Below, piece after piece: positions 1-8,551 of a DNA stretch of 64,000 bases (position 1 is its first letter; every line of letters starts with the position of its first letter). Below the pieces are notes generated by a model, which saw nothing but the letters and a program-made list of their open reading frames with translations, was not told where the DNA came from and searched no databases. The stretch comes from Alicyclobacillus sp. SO9 (lineage in GTDB: Bacteria > Bacillota > Bacilli > Alicyclobacillales > Alicyclobacillaceae), in assembly GCF_016406125.1 (NCBI RefSeq), contig NZ_CP066339.1, forward strand, positions 4,402,001 to 4,466,000, read 5' to 3'. The translations under genes were made by a program, and so were the position numbers.

Positions 1-136
1 GGGTTATGCTGCCGACAAGCAAAACAGGAAACAGTCCGTTGTCTTCCGCCTCAGTCTCAACTTGTCCTTTGTGCAACAGAACGTACGCAAATGAGTAGCA
101 AAAAACGGATAAAATCGCAGTAAAAAGTCCAGGCAT
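1..136 (-). CDS. N-terminal part of a membrane protein, possibly a DMT/EamA-like transporter (cut by window edge)
   Basis: The first 45 codons of a gene that continues beyond the left edge. An ATG at 136 is preceded eight bases upstream by AAGGAG (145-150), which fixes the start. The readable protein begins MPGLFTAILSVFCYSFAYVL, a single hydrophobic helix typical of the first membrane segment of drug/metabolite transporters, then a short acidic loop (VETEAEDNG) and the start of a second hydrophobic stretch (LFPVLLVGS). The family call rests only on this helix-loop-helix look and is weak; another small multi-helix membrane protein is equally possible. Confidence 0.5.
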   Translation of the reverse strand, partial: MPGLFTAILSVFCYSFAYVLLHKGQVETEAEDNGLFPVLLVGSIT

Positions 137-312
137 ATACACTTCTCCTTAGACAAGCAACTGTTCTATAGGTATGCAAAAACCTATTAATGATGAACAG
201 TCTGTTACGCTGTCGAGAAAGTGTATGTTTGAGACTCATCTCTCACCCCGTTTCTGCGATTTTTGCACAAACCATGACGACAGTACGGGGAGGAAAAGCA
301 GATGAAGACTAT

Positions 313-1074
313 CTAAAAGGCAGGATTGTTTGACTTGAAGCGCTCCCACATCTGCTTTGGAGCCTGTTTCAGCTCCTCATTTGACGCCTTTAGCCTGCGG
401 TCACTGTCACCAAACCCAATCTCAAGTTCCCCATTATCCATTTTTTGAAAAACAGCTGTCGCAAATTCATTTACATCGGCACCAAACGTATGTAACCCTG
501 GCCCGCCTAAGTCTGTATTTACAGCCGGCGGAAGAATATCTACTACGTCAACCGGGGTATCCTGCAATTGCACTCGCAGAGAGATACTAAAGGAATGCAA
601 TGCGGCTTTGGTTGCACTGTAGATCGGCGCAAAAGCAGCAGGAGTGATGGCTAGCCCAGATGTGACATTCACAACTGTCGCACGGGATTGCTGTAATAAA
701 TGCGGGAGAAATAGCATGGTCAGGTGGATAGGGCCCTCAAGATTTGCTTCAATTTCCCGGTGGTAATGATTCCACACTTCTGATGTCTTCTGCAGATTCA
801 ACCGCTGCTGAATCCCTGCATTGTTGACAAGAACGTTGACGGCTGGAAAGGATTCTATCGTCCAGTTATATAACTCTTGCCGTTGTTGTTCGTCACTTAC
901 GTCACTGACCCTTGTGTGTAAAGCGGGCAACTGTTCCTTTGCTTGCGCAAGTTTCCGTTCACTGCGCCCGCACACAATTACCTCGTTTCCTGCGGTCAGA
1001 AATTCACGAGCCAAAGCAAATCCAATTCCCGCTGAACCTCCTGTAATCAGCACGGTGTTCCCTGTCATCACCAT
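313..1074 (-). CDS. Short-chain dehydrogenase/reductase, DltE-like
   Basis: A cytosolic NAD(P)-dependent oxidoreductase of 253 residues, the usual length for classical SDRs. The N-terminal Rossmann motif TGGSAGIG (about residues 11-18), the NNAG motif (about 85-88), a mid-protein Ser and the catalytic YSATK (Tyr-x-x-x-Lys) are all visible, so it should be active. The order of motifs and the opening MTGNTVLITGG resemble the DltE/oxidoreductase group found in Gram-positive bacteria; no dlt genes are nearby, so no link to teichoic acid alanylation is claimed. The ATG at 1074 has GGAGG at 1082-1086; a second ATG two codons later is possible. Substrate unknown. It stands alone, convergent with nothing on its left. 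Confidence 0.9.
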   Translation of the reverse strand: MVMTGNTVLITGGSAGIGFALAREFLTAGNEVIVCGRSERKLAQAKEQLPALHTRVSDVSDEQQRQELYNWTIESFPAVNVLVNNAGIQQRLNLQKTSEVWNHYHREIEANLEGPIHLTMLFLPHLLQQSRATVVNVTSGLAITPAAFAPIYSATKAALHSFSISLRVQLQDTPVDVVDILPPAVNTDLGGPGLHTFGADVNEFATAVFQKMDNGELEIGFGDSDRRLKASNEELKQAPKQMWERFKSNNPAF

Positions 1075-1202
1075 TCGTTTGCCTCCAATCGAAGTTTATT
1101 AATAATCAGCACGACACCTTCAGTATCCTCAGCACGTGGTAAACTATATACAAGATGAGCTTGCCTCTTTTCTCGCATCGTTCAAGAAGGGAGGCAACAC
1201 AA

Positions 1203-1337
1203 ATGATTACACCTTTCACTTTGACTCCATTCTCTGCACTCTGGGATCACGTTTTCTGGGTCCTGACCGGGGTAGTTTTCGGAAGAGTAGAGGAAATCAC
1301 ACTGCGAATTCAACTGAAGGCAGTCAGCATCCGGTGA
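1203..1337 (+). CDS. Small hypothetical protein, 44 residues
   Basis: An open frame of 44 codons that starts at ATG 1203, behind a strong AAGGGAGG Shine-Dalgarno sequence about seven bases upstream. The frame is open further upstream (an ATG at 1155), but only 1203 has a ribosome site. The product (MITPFTLTPFSALWDHVFWV...) has one amphipathic or hydrophobic stretch (WDHVFWVLTGVVFG) followed by a charged tail, so it may be a small membrane-associated peptide. A good hairpin terminator follows 55 bases after the stop, giving a complete single-gene unit. No family recognised. Confidence 0.6.
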   Translation: MITPFTLTPFSALWDHVFWVLTGVVFGRVEEITLRIQLKAVSIR

Positions 1338-1391
1338 TGCAATAAGATGTGTCTGACTGCCCAGCGTAGAATTGAGGGGGGCTCATCGTGT

Positions 1392-1427
1392 AATTCCCTG
1401 TCAGTGGCAGCTGGCAGGGAATTTTAT
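1392..1427 (+). terminator. Rho-independent terminator after the 44-residue gene
   Basis: Thirteen-base arms (1392-1404 and 1411-1423) pair with a single wobble around a six-base loop, and end in a short TTTTA run. It closes the small gene at 1203-1337. Confidence 0.7.
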
Positions 1428-1714
1428 GCTCAGAAGACTGTATCCCACCATGAGGACACAGGAACCGCATCAATAGTCAATATGCGCAAACATGTTACTG
1501 ATTTCGTAAATATAATATGACAAATAGACAGGTTTCGCAACATAGACAGTTGCATTTGTCGATGTAGTCTCCGCGTTGCAACCAAAAGACGATAAAAACA
1601 ACAGGACCTGTTCGACAGATTTTTAGACTTTGTTCACTGCTTACGCTGTAACAAGCGGTTTCGCGGGCGCGCTGCGTACTATACTGTAGTAGGGTATAAA
1701 AGGAGGCATCTCCA

Positions 1715-2332
1715 TTGAAACACAAGACATCTCGCTGGGTCTATGCAGGCATTGCAACAGTTCTTATCGGTCTGTCCGGGTGCGGTACGCCAAGCACTAC
1801 TCTCCAAGGCGGGCGCGGCTCGATGATGGGACAAAGTGGAGCTATGATGCAGGGCCAAAGCAACTCGAGGATGGGGCAAGGCGCGTCCATGATGCAGGGC
1901 CAACAGAACAGTAATGGCACATCCGGGTCCGAAACATCTGCTGGGACATCGGCTGCTAGTCAAAGTACTGCAAAGAATCAGCATATCTACCTGACAGTTC
2001 TGGCAGGCGCCAAACTTGGATCCGATGGAAAAATGCATGACATTTTCTCTCCGGCGGACTTTGTTGTTCATCCTGACAAACCTGTAACCGTGACAGTCTA
2101 TAACTATGACACGGGCGAGCACAGTTTTACTTCTCAAGCATTGGGTGTGAATGCAAGCGTGAAAGGCGCACAGAGAAAAGGAGTACCGTCAACAACAACC
2201 TTCACATTCACTCCGAAAGAGACAGGCACGTATACGTGGGCTTGCACTGTTCCCTGCGATGACAATGCAGGCGGCTGGGCAATGTCTCACGACGGATTCA
2301 TGGCTGGTAAAGTCTCTGTTGTGGCGGACTAA
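1715..2332 (+). CDS. Cupredoxin-domain lipoprotein with Met-rich linker
   Basis: A predicted surface-anchored copper protein of 205 residues. It starts at TTG 1715 with AGGAGG at 1701-1706. A signal peptide ends in the lipobox LSGC (lipid-modified Cys23). Residues 30-65 form a Met/Gln-rich low-complexity linker (repeats of MMQGQ and RMGQG type), which may itself bind copper. Residues about 90-205 are a cupredoxin fold with candidate ligands His136 (EHSF), Cys177 and Cys181 (CTVPC), His192 and Met196. The two Cys are spaced as in CuA sites, but the His comes ten residues after the second Cys rather than three. It is a paralogue of the two-domain protein at 46333-47211. Role inferred: periplasmic or extracellular electron transfer, or copper handling. 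Confidence 0.85.
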   Translation: MKHKTSRWVYAGIATVLIGLSGCGTPSTTLQGGRGSMMGQSGAMMQGQSNSRMGQGASMMQGQQNSNGTSGSETSAGTSAASQSTAKNQHIYLTVLAGAKLGSDGKMHDIFSPADFVVHPDKPVTVTVYNYDTGEHSFTSQALGVNASVKGAQRKGVPSTTTFTFTPKETGTYTWACTVPCDDNAGGWAMSHDGFMAGKVSVVAD

Positions 2333-2411
2333 ACGTGGGGAATAACACTTGGCATTCTGCTTTCGCCAGGAGCCGTGGAGATGAGTAGGCAAGAATTAGA
2401 GAACAAATTCA

Positions 2412-2591
2412 TTACTCGACTCGAATGTTCCTTACGACTTGTTCCATTTTCCCGTGACAAATGGGGCAAGTCGGTTCTTCGTCCAAAACAAATTCAGGTC
2501 GTGACCAAGTGTTGCAATCCGAACACTGCCATACAGTTCTGTCTTCGTAAACGTGCTCACTGACAGGTTTTTTATTATAGTTGTACGCCAT
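2412..2591 (-). CDS. YdjO-like cold-inducible zinc-ribbon protein
   Basis: A 59-residue protein starting at ATG 2591, with GAGGAGG about six bases upstream. It begins MAYNYNKKPVSEHVYEDRTV and carries two Cys pairs, CSDC (residues 23-26) and CPIC (42-45), forming a small zinc ribbon. This layout matches the YdjO-related cold-inducible family of Bacilli. It lies 70 bases downstream of the cold-shock gene on the same strand, which supports co-transcription and a role at low temperature or in RNA binding. The molecular function is not established. The family match was made by eye. Confidence 0.8.
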   Translation of the reverse strand: MAYNYNKKPVSEHVYEDRTVWQCSDCNTWSRPEFVLDEEPTCPICHGKMEQVVRNIRVE

Positions 2592-2619
2592 TGGGGTTCC
2601 TCCTCTGTGGTCTGTTGCG

Positions 2620-2645
2620 AGGCCCGCGTACGGGAACGCGGGCCT
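2620..2645 (-). promoter_or_regulatory. GC-rich stem-loop between csp and the YdjO-like gene
   Basis: Ten-base perfect arms (2620-2629 and 2636-2645, AGGCCCGCGT and its complement) enclose a six-base loop. There is no T-run on either side, so it is more likely an mRNA processing or stability element, or a weak Rho-independent stop, setting the ratio of the two cold-shock products. Confidence 0.6.
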
Positions 2646-2661
2646 TGCCTCAGCAACTATG

Positions 2662-2856
2662 CTATTTCATGACGTTGGCAGCCTGCGGACCCTTCGGTCC
2701 CTGGACAACGTCGAACGTCACACTTTGACCTTCTTCAAGGGTTTTGAAACCGTCGCCTTCAATCGCTGAAAAATGAACAAAAACATCGTCGCCGTCCTCG
2801 CGGGAGATAAAACCAAATCCCTTGTCGGCATTAAACCATTTTACTGTTCCCTGCAT
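2662..2856 (-). CDS. Cold-shock protein (CspA family)
   Basis: A 64-residue single OB-fold RNA chaperone. The RNP1 motif KGFGFI (residues 13-18) and the RNP2-type VFVHF (26-30) are intact, and the length is standard for Bacillus CspB/C/D. It binds single-stranded RNA and melts secondary structure, mainly during cold shock or stationary phase. The ATG at 2856 has a strong GAGGAGG. A long (about 200-base) untranslated leader with a stem-loop lies upstream, as is typical for cold-shock genes, and a YdjO-like gene follows downstream. Confidence 0.97.
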   Translation of the reverse strand: MQGTVKWFNADKGFGFISREDGDDVFVHFSAIEGDGFKTLEEGQSVTFDVVQGPKGPQAANVMK

Positions 2857-2949
2857 TTGTGAACTCCTCCTCGTGCCTCTTCGGCACTATTCAATCCTGC
2901 GGTGCGTGCTTGTGCAACGACACATGCAATTACGAATCCGACAACGAAA

Positions 2950-2992
2950 AGCCGTCTTCCCTGAACCATATGAGGCGCAGGAAAAGACGGCT
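2950..2992 (-). promoter_or_regulatory. Attenuator-like stem-loop in the csp leader
   Basis: Nine-base arms (2950-2958 and 2984-2992), extended by CCTG/CAGG pairing, are read on the minus strand upstream of csp and are followed by TTTT. It could act as a temperature-sensitive structure or transcription attenuator in the csp 5' leader, or be the terminator of an unseen upstream transcript. Inferred from pairing only. Confidence 0.45.
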
Positions 2993-3175
2993 CATAAGTT
3001 TTAGAGGTCAGGTTATCGCAATGCACATGTACAGTATACGCCATGAACCAAAAAAATGAAATTCTTAAAAAGATTTTTTCCTGATTATGTTCGTATTCCC
3101 TCCGACTCCTGTTCGTAAGGTCAACACACCAGCGCGCAACTCAGATTGTTTATAGTATCTGCATTTTGATCTGTT

Positions 3176-4849
3176 TTACTCCTTTTTTGCGGCTGCTGAC
3201 GGCAGTGAAACAGTCAACCTGTTAAAACCAAAATGCCAACCGATGTAATTAAGGATAAGCAGAACTGCCATATAGAGATACACACCAAACGGGATGAGCG
3301 TAAAGGCGTAGTGTATGCCTGCAAATGCCCCCATGATAAACATTAATAAGAAAACTATCAGTGTTTGACGCTGCTGCGCCACTTGAAACGGCTGTGAGAA
3401 CGGCAGATCTTTCGTCAGTAAAACGAAGCAGATGACCGTGTACAAGAGCAGTGCAAGCGCAACAACGACAAGCTGCGGAATCACTCGCAGTCCGAATACC
3501 GCCACAAAAACAATACTTTCAAACAAGTAGATAGGCATCATTAACCTCACCAAAAACGCCTTAACTGTTCCTCTGTAGGCGTGGCTTAGGTTGGTAATGG
3601 GGGCCGTTTGATAAATCCATGCCGCCTTATATTGACCAGAGTATTGCAACATCATAACGACCGACGCAATCACAAAGGCTGACAAATAAATTGACAGGTA
3701 CAGTTTTGAAGATGCCAACCCTTTTAAGCCTCCTGAAAGGGCTGGATTTATCAGAATAATGAAAGGTAAAACGAGTGAAAATCCCAGAGACGGATAGACT
3801 TTGAGCTTAAACTCTCGTTCCTTTGACATCATTAAAGTGCCGAATCGGAAAAAGATGGTTTCTTCGTGAGAACCAGAAATCACTCGTGAAACGGCACGTA
3901 TCCACCACGGAATGCCTTTCGCATGCCTGACCGCATTGTTCGAGAGTTTTTGCAGTTTGTTTTCGAAAACTGGCATCAGCCGAACGTAGACAGAAAACAG
4001 GATAATCGGAATGACTATCGCAAGAATTGACAACGTAGTGATCTGGCTGGTTATGGGACCGTGACCGAACCACGAAAAAGTGGAGCCAAACCAGAACGGA
4101 GCCACAAGGACCTGCCACCAGGCAGCGTGAAACACAATGTGAAGTCGAAATACCTGAAACGAGCGGCCAACCAGTTGATATCCAATGATGATTACGAGGG
4201 ACAGTATAATTTGAATATAGTTGATGATATCCTTCAACCGCTCACCATCAAAGAAGTGCAGAACCAGCAAATACAAGAGCGCTGTAATGACCATAACGAA
4301 GATATCCATTAGAATGACATCAAGCAGAAAGATGAGAAAAAATACAGGACCGTGACGAATCAGAGCCGCCACGAGCCCAGGTCCCGTCAATGCACCAGTC
4401 AGAAAAATAAGATAGATGGTAATGTGAATCGCTCTGGCAAAACTAACCGTGCGTTTTTTGACTGGTTTCGTACCGATAATGGCCTGGTCTCGAATATCCA
4501 AAAGAACGGAAGAAAAATCCGAAATCATTGACGTTGTAATCAGAAACATCAATATGCTGAAGACGATGCTCATCTGAAACAGGTAGTTTTGACTCATTAA
4601 CACAAACGGTACAGCAATCAAGCCCATAAAACCGTAAATCCAAAGTGAGCGGATAAAGCTGTTTTTGTCGCTGTCGCCATCTTGACCTTTTCTCGACCTC
4701 TGATTTCTGCCTATCACTGTAGGTACCCGTCTCGAATCCATGGTGAGCTTTACCTGAAGGATTTGGCGAAGTACCGTATAATCACAGCCAAACTTTTCTA
4801 AAACAGCACTAAACCTGTCAAGAACTTTTAATGAAGCAAAGTCTTTCAT
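3176..4849 (-). CDS. ABC exporter permease
   Basis: A 557-residue integral membrane protein with roughly twelve hydrophobic segments, separated by a soluble N-terminal stretch (about 1-65) and a central charged region (about 270-330). It is the membrane half of the ABC-2-like exporter whose ATPase is encoded immediately upstream. The two genes overlap by four bases (ATGA), so they are translationally coupled. Size and topology resemble the large permeases of the EcsB or YthQ type in Bacilli. The transported substrate cannot be read from the sequence. Start at ATG 4849. Confidence 0.85.
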   Translation of the reverse strand: MKDFASLKVLDRFSAVLEKFGCDYTVLRQILQVKLTMDSRRVPTVIGRNQRSRKGQDGDSDKNSFIRSLWIYGFMGLIAVPFVLMSQNYLFQMSIVFSILMFLITTSMISDFSSVLLDIRDQAIIGTKPVKKRTVSFARAIHITIYLIFLTGALTGPGLVAALIRHGPVFFLIFLLDVILMDIFVMVITALLYLLVLHFFDGERLKDIINYIQIILSLVIIIGYQLVGRSFQVFRLHIVFHAAWWQVLVAPFWFGSTFSWFGHGPITSQITTLSILAIVIPIILFSVYVRLMPVFENKLQKLSNNAVRHAKGIPWWIRAVSRVISGSHEETIFFRFGTLMMSKEREFKLKVYPSLGFSLVLPFIILINPALSGGLKGLASSKLYLSIYLSAFVIASVVMMLQYSGQYKAAWIYQTAPITNLSHAYRGTVKAFLVRLMMPIYLFESIVFVAVFGLRVIPQLVVVALALLLYTVICFVLLTKDLPFSQPFQVAQQRQTLIVFLLMFIMGAFAGIHYAFTLIPFGVYLYMAVLLILNYIGWHFGFNRLTVSLPSAAAKKE

Positions 4850-5640
4850 GGTCGCACCTCTTCAATAATAGACACGAACTTCTCCGCAATATCCTCGTGA
4901 TCATTAAAACCCGTAATCTCATTAAACAGTTCTTCCAAAGAAGTTTCGTTGGATTGTTGACTCAACTCTTCAAAGGTACCGTCGGCAACAACTCCGCCAT
5001 TATTCAGCAAGATAATTCGGTTGCTGATCTTCTGCACAACTTCCATGATGTGAGATGAATAAAAAATTGTCTTTCCCTGTCTTGCAAGCTGTGCCAAAAT
5101 GTCTTTTACAACAATGACGCTGTTTGCATCCAATCCGCTCAGCGGTTCGTCAAGAAAAAGAATGTCCGGATTATGCAATAAACTGGAGATGAGCAGAACC
5201 TTCTGCCGCATGCCCTTTGAATAGGACGAAATCCGCGTGTCGTAGACTGCGTGAAGATCAAACGTATCCATCAGCAATTTGGCCTTCCTGTCAGCTGACC
5301 CTTCATCCATACCATATAACCCGCCAATAAATGTGAGGTATTCTCGTGCCGTGAGCGCGTCGTAAATCTCGGCCGTCTCCGGAACATAGCCAATCCTTCG
5401 CTTGTACTCCACATTATCCTCTGCGATGTTGCGCCCAAAAATCTTGATTTCCCCGGTATAACCCTCGACAAGCCCTAAGATAGCTTTGATAGTGGTACTC
5501 TTTCCAGCCCCGTTTGGGCCAATGTAACCAATGATTTGTCCGGGGTAGACCTCCAAATTAATTCCCTTGAGCACCAGTTGATTCCCATACAACATTTTTA
5601 GGTTCTGCAATGAAATTGCCGGTACCTCTGAGTTCAACAC
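4846..5640 (-). CDS. ABC transporter ATP-binding protein
   Basis: The 264-residue nucleotide-binding subunit of the exporter encoded with the downstream permease. Walker A GPNGAGKST (residues 41-49), signature SKGMRQK (near 142), Walker B ILFLDEP followed by the D-loop SGLD, and the H-loop YSSHIME are all complete. The order and single domain are typical of ABC-2 exporters of the CcmA/YthP type. Translation starts at GTG 5640 after GAGAGGGG. A nested inverted repeat (5665-5749) just upstream may regulate the pair. Confidence 0.95.
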   Translation of the reverse strand: MLNSEVPAISLQNLKMLYGNQLVLKGINLEVYPGQIIGYIGPNGAGKSTTIKAILGLVEGYTGEIKIFGRNIAEDNVEYKRRIGYVPETAEIYDALTAREYLTFIGGLYGMDEGSADRKAKLLMDTFDLHAVYDTRISSYSKGMRQKVLLISSLLHNPDILFLDEPLSGLDANSVIVVKDILAQLARQGKTIFYSSHIMEVVQKISNRIILLNNGGVVADGTFEELSQQSNETSLEELFNEITGFNDHEDIAEKFVSIIEEVRP

Positions 5641-5664
5641 ATAGCCCCTCTCACACGCGACATC

Positions 5665-5749
5665 GTTTGTTTGTGTGCAAATTTAACATGTGCAGATCCT
5701 CTATCTACAGGGCACATGTTTGTGGAATACTTTGACTCCGCAAACAAAC
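5665..5749. repeat. Nested inverted repeats upstream of the ABC operon
   Basis: Outer nine-base arms GTTTGTTTG (5665-5673) and its complement (5741-5749) enclose inner nine-base arms AACATGTGC (5685-5693) and GCACATGTT (5712-5720). The arms are perfect and concentric. They lie 25-110 bases upstream of the ATPase start, where either a repressor site or a folded leader would act. Confidence 0.5.
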
Positions 5750-5865
5750 TTATTTTCCCAAATTCATCAGATTCGTCCTTACTATAGCACGAAAATCTCG
5801 GTTGGGTTGGGTTACTATGAAACTTTTACACATTCTTTAGTAGAGAACGTTCGTCTGAAGGGGTC

Positions 5866-6747
5866 TTAGGTCAAATTGCCCACGACGGACAAGCTTTCAG
5901 GAATGAATCGGATGTCGACGGGAGTCTGCATACCTTTCTCTCCATCCATGTCTATGAACTGCAAAGGAGTACAGCGGATGTTCAAGGATGTAGCTCGAAA
6001 CCGAGTCACAGCACGGTTTTCAATTGGCGCTTTGCGAAGGATGGATGCTGCAGCATCCAGCAGATTTGCGATAGTCACATCGTGAATGAGAATGACTTCA
6101 AAGGAGTCGTCACCAAACCCCGTTTCAGGAAACAGTTCGAACCCGGCAAGCGACCTGCCGCTTGCCACATAGCCCATGACACAAGTCGTTTCAATCAGCT
6201 TTTCTTCAGTCTGGATCTGCACCAGAAACTCACTCTGATTATGCAGGGACTGAAGCGACTTCAAAAAGTAGGTAAGCGGCCCCAGCCTGGATTTAGTTGC
6301 CTGTTTCACGGAGTTAGAGACAAGAGAAATCAAGCCAAATCCGAGGAAGTTTACGAAGTAACGAGACGCACATTTACCTAACTCAATTTGGACAGGATGT
6401 GAAACCTTTAGAAAATCGCAAGCCTCCATCAAATCAGAAGGGATGCTCAGACTACGGGCAATATCGTTGGCCGTCCCAGCCGGAAGGATACCGAGTACAG
6501 GGCGCTGTCGTGAATTCATCAACCCATTTACCACTTCGTGTATCGTACCGTCCCCTCCGGCAGCGACAACCATGTCGAACTGAGTTGCCGCTTCAGCAGC
6601 CACCTGTTCAGCATGCCCTTCATATAACGTCGGCTTGACCGTCACGTCCCATCGTTCCCCAAGAGACTCCACAACATATCCAAGTTTTTCAGTCATAGTC
6701 TGTCGGCCCGAGGAAGGATTGTAGATGAGCAGCAATTGTTCTTTCAC
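5866..6747 (-). CDS. Diacylglycerol/lipid kinase, DgkB/YegS/BmrU family
   Basis: A 293-residue cytosolic or membrane-peripheral kinase that phosphorylates diacylglycerol or a related lipid using ATP, recycling lipids from membrane turnover. The family marker GGDGT (residues 64-68) in the sequence VVAAGGDGTIHEVVNGL is intact, as is the following PAGTANDIARSL segment that completes the nucleotide site. Length matches DgkB and YegS. Start is GTG 6747. It lies 18 bases downstream of the peptidase-like gene on the same strand, so the two are probably one transcript. Confidence 0.93.
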   Translation of the reverse strand: MKEQLLLIYNPSSGRQTMTEKLGYVVESLGERWDVTVKPTLYEGHAEQVAAEAATQFDMVVAAGGDGTIHEVVNGLMNSRQRPVLGILPAGTANDIARSLSIPSDLMEACDFLKVSHPVQIELGKCASRYFVNFLGFGLISLVSNSVKQATKSRLGPLTYFLKSLQSLHNQSEFLVQIQTEEKLIETTCVMGYVASGRSLAGFELFPETGFGDDSFEVILIHDVTIANLLDAAASILRKAPIENRAVTRFRATSLNIRCTPLQFIDMDGEKGMQTPVDIRFIPESLSVVGNLT

Positions 6748-6765
6748 GCGGTGTCCACAACTCCC

Positions 6766-7728
6766 TTATGGTGCTTTCACAGTCAGCGCCTGACTTCCCA
6801 TCTGTTTCCAGGCAGCGACGAATTGCTTGCGATTGACGGGTTGAGCCTTCTGGCCGTTAAAAGGATTGTTGATATACAACTGTTTCGGACCGTATCCCAC
6901 CAAGAGCACGGCGTGTTCAAAAAAAGTGGCTTTGATAGGTCCGCCGGGATTGTTCCAGGTCACCCAATCTGACTGAGGCAATGGTTTAAAGGTAGTATTT
7001 ACCCACATGACCACGGGTACGCCATGTGCAACTTGTGCAAAAATGTGCTGAAGCGATGAACCTGTCAGGTCTACGGCTTGACCTGGCAGCACACGATTCA
7101 GTAACTTCGTCAACGGTCCGTGATAGATGCCGTATCCTGGTTGACGGGTCATATGCCCCACGAATCCCTTATTTGGATTGCCCCACGATGCTATGTCGTA
7201 TCTCCAGCCTTGCGGTAAGCCGCTGGCGTTGTTTTTCCAGGCTACAGACACTGGAGCCCTGGGCGCTTCCTTAGCCAGAGACATTTTACTCACAGGATGG
7301 CCAACTGCCGTCAACAGCATAGACAAACTGGTGACCTCACAGCCGTTGGGCAGTTGAGGATGTTGATTCTGAGCAGCTACGGAAAGCAACGCGTGAGAAG
7401 GCAGTACTGAATGGCCTGAAGTACCGCCAGTTGTTCCCGCAGTCGTTGTCTTTGTCGTGGAATTCGTTGCTGCTGTTGCGGTTGAATTCGATGTGATTGC
7501 TGCCGTAGTCCCACTCCCGCCTTTGGTAATGACCGGGACTGTATGATTCGTCGTCGAATTTTCAGTTCCAACGTTTCCGTTTGAAGAACCTGCACCATTT
7601 GAAGAACCTGCACCATTCAGCAGTGTTCGAACAAGTAGAGTTCCCATAATCAGGACAAGCAACCCCGTACCAGCCTGGACCCAACGTTTCCTGCGCCTTT
7701 TTCTGCGGTCAAAACTTCTGTATTCCAT
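6766..7728 (-). CDS. Membrane-anchored C39-like peptidase
   Basis: About 320 residues: a basic N-terminus (RRKRRRKRW), one membrane helix (GLLVLIMGTLLVRTLL), a long Ser/Thr/Gly/Asn linker of about 75 residues containing two copies of GAGSSN, then a papain-like C39_2 domain facing outside. The catalytic Cys is in NGCEVTSL, the His in EHAVLLVGYG and the Asn/Asp in YINNPFNG, as in the YvpB/BtrH-like group. Substrate unknown; cell-surface peptide processing is inferred. The ATG at 7728 follows GGGAGAG; ATG 7740 lacks a ribosome site. It precedes the lipid kinase in the same transcript. Confidence 0.85.
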   Translation of the reverse strand: MEYRSFDRRKRRRKRWVQAGTGLLVLIMGTLLVRTLLNGAGSSNGAGSSNGNVGTENSTTNHTVPVITKGGSGTTAAITSNSTATAATNSTTKTTTAGTTGGTSGHSVLPSHALLSVAAQNQHPQLPNGCEVTSLSMLLTAVGHPVSKMSLAKEAPRAPVSVAWKNNASGLPQGWRYDIASWGNPNKGFVGHMTRQPGYGIYHGPLTKLLNRVLPGQAVDLTGSSLQHIFAQVAHGVPVVMWVNTTFKPLPQSDWVTWNNPGGPIKATFFEHAVLLVGYGPKQLYINNPFNGQKAQPVNRKQFVAAWKQMGSQALTVKAP

Positions 7729-7900
7729 GGTCTCTCCCATTGTTTCACAAAGAGTGAAATTGTCTTTATCCTCTTTGCATCAATTTTTACCGTAGTGATG
7801 CCATTGTTGTATACTCTCACGCGTGTCTCAATGAAATCTCAACGCTTCGCCTAGACATCGGCGATAAGTTCGGGATTCGCTCTCTGCACAGCACTTTGTC

Positions 7901-8551
7901 TTAATTCAATCCGTGGTTTACGGCATAGGAAACCAAATCCGCTTTACTTTGTGCTCCAATCCGTTCAATAATTCGGGCGCGGTGTGTCTCCACGGTTTTC
8001 ACGCTGATATGGAGTCTTTCCGCAATCTCTTTATTAATGTAGCCCTTGGCGATTAAAGTCAGCACTTCTGTCTCCCGGGGCGAGAGGAGAGGAGAACTGC
8101 TGTCAACCGGCGATTGCAGGCGGCTCAGTAACCTTTCCCGCAGGCTGTCCGACATCTTTGTTGGCAAATAGGGCTCATTCGCCCCTCTCTGTGTCACCCT
8201 GTAAATGGCTGCGACAATCTCTGAACTGGAGTCGTTTTTCAAAACGACCCCGGCAGCGCCAGCCTGCAGCATTTTCTCAATATGGGCTTCATCGTCAAAC
8301 ATGGTGAGCATAATGACCTTTGTGTCCGGGAGTTCTTCCCTAAGCCGCCGAGTAGCCGTAATCCCGTCGATGCCTTGGGGCATATGCACGTCCATCAAAA
8401 CCACATCCGGATGGTGACTGAGGGCAACCGGAATCGCCTCGTCCCCTGATTCCGCCTCAGCCACGACCAGGAAGTCATCCTCTTCTTCCAGGAGCAGGCG
8501 AATGCCTTGGCGAACAATGACGTGATCGTCCACAAGCATAATGTTGACCAT
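7901..8551 (-). CDS. NarL/LuxR-family response regulator
   Basis: A 216-residue DNA-binding regulator. The receiver domain (1-120) has the acidic pair DD (8-9), the phosphoacceptor Asp54 in DVVLMDVHMP and a Lys in VVLKND. The C-terminal LuxR helix-turn-helix (about 150-212) contains LSPRETEVLTLIAKG and the recognition stretch SVKTVETHRARI. Its ATG overlaps the stop of the kinase gene (TAATG), so the two are a co-translated pair. Target sites may be the 16-nt repeats at 9865-9912. Function is analogous to NreC/DegU/LiaR, but the signal is unknown. Confidence 0.96.
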   Translation of the reverse strand: MVNIMLVDDHVIVRQGIRLLLEEEDDFLVVAEAESGDEAIPVALSHHPDVVLMDVHMPQGIDGITATRRLREELPDTKVIMLTMFDDEAHIEKMLQAGAAGVVLKNDSSSEIVAAIYRVTQRGANEPYLPTKMSDSLRERLLSRLQSPVDSSSPLLSPRETEVLTLIAKGYINKEIAERLHISVKTVETHRARIIERIGAQSKADLVSYAVNHGLN

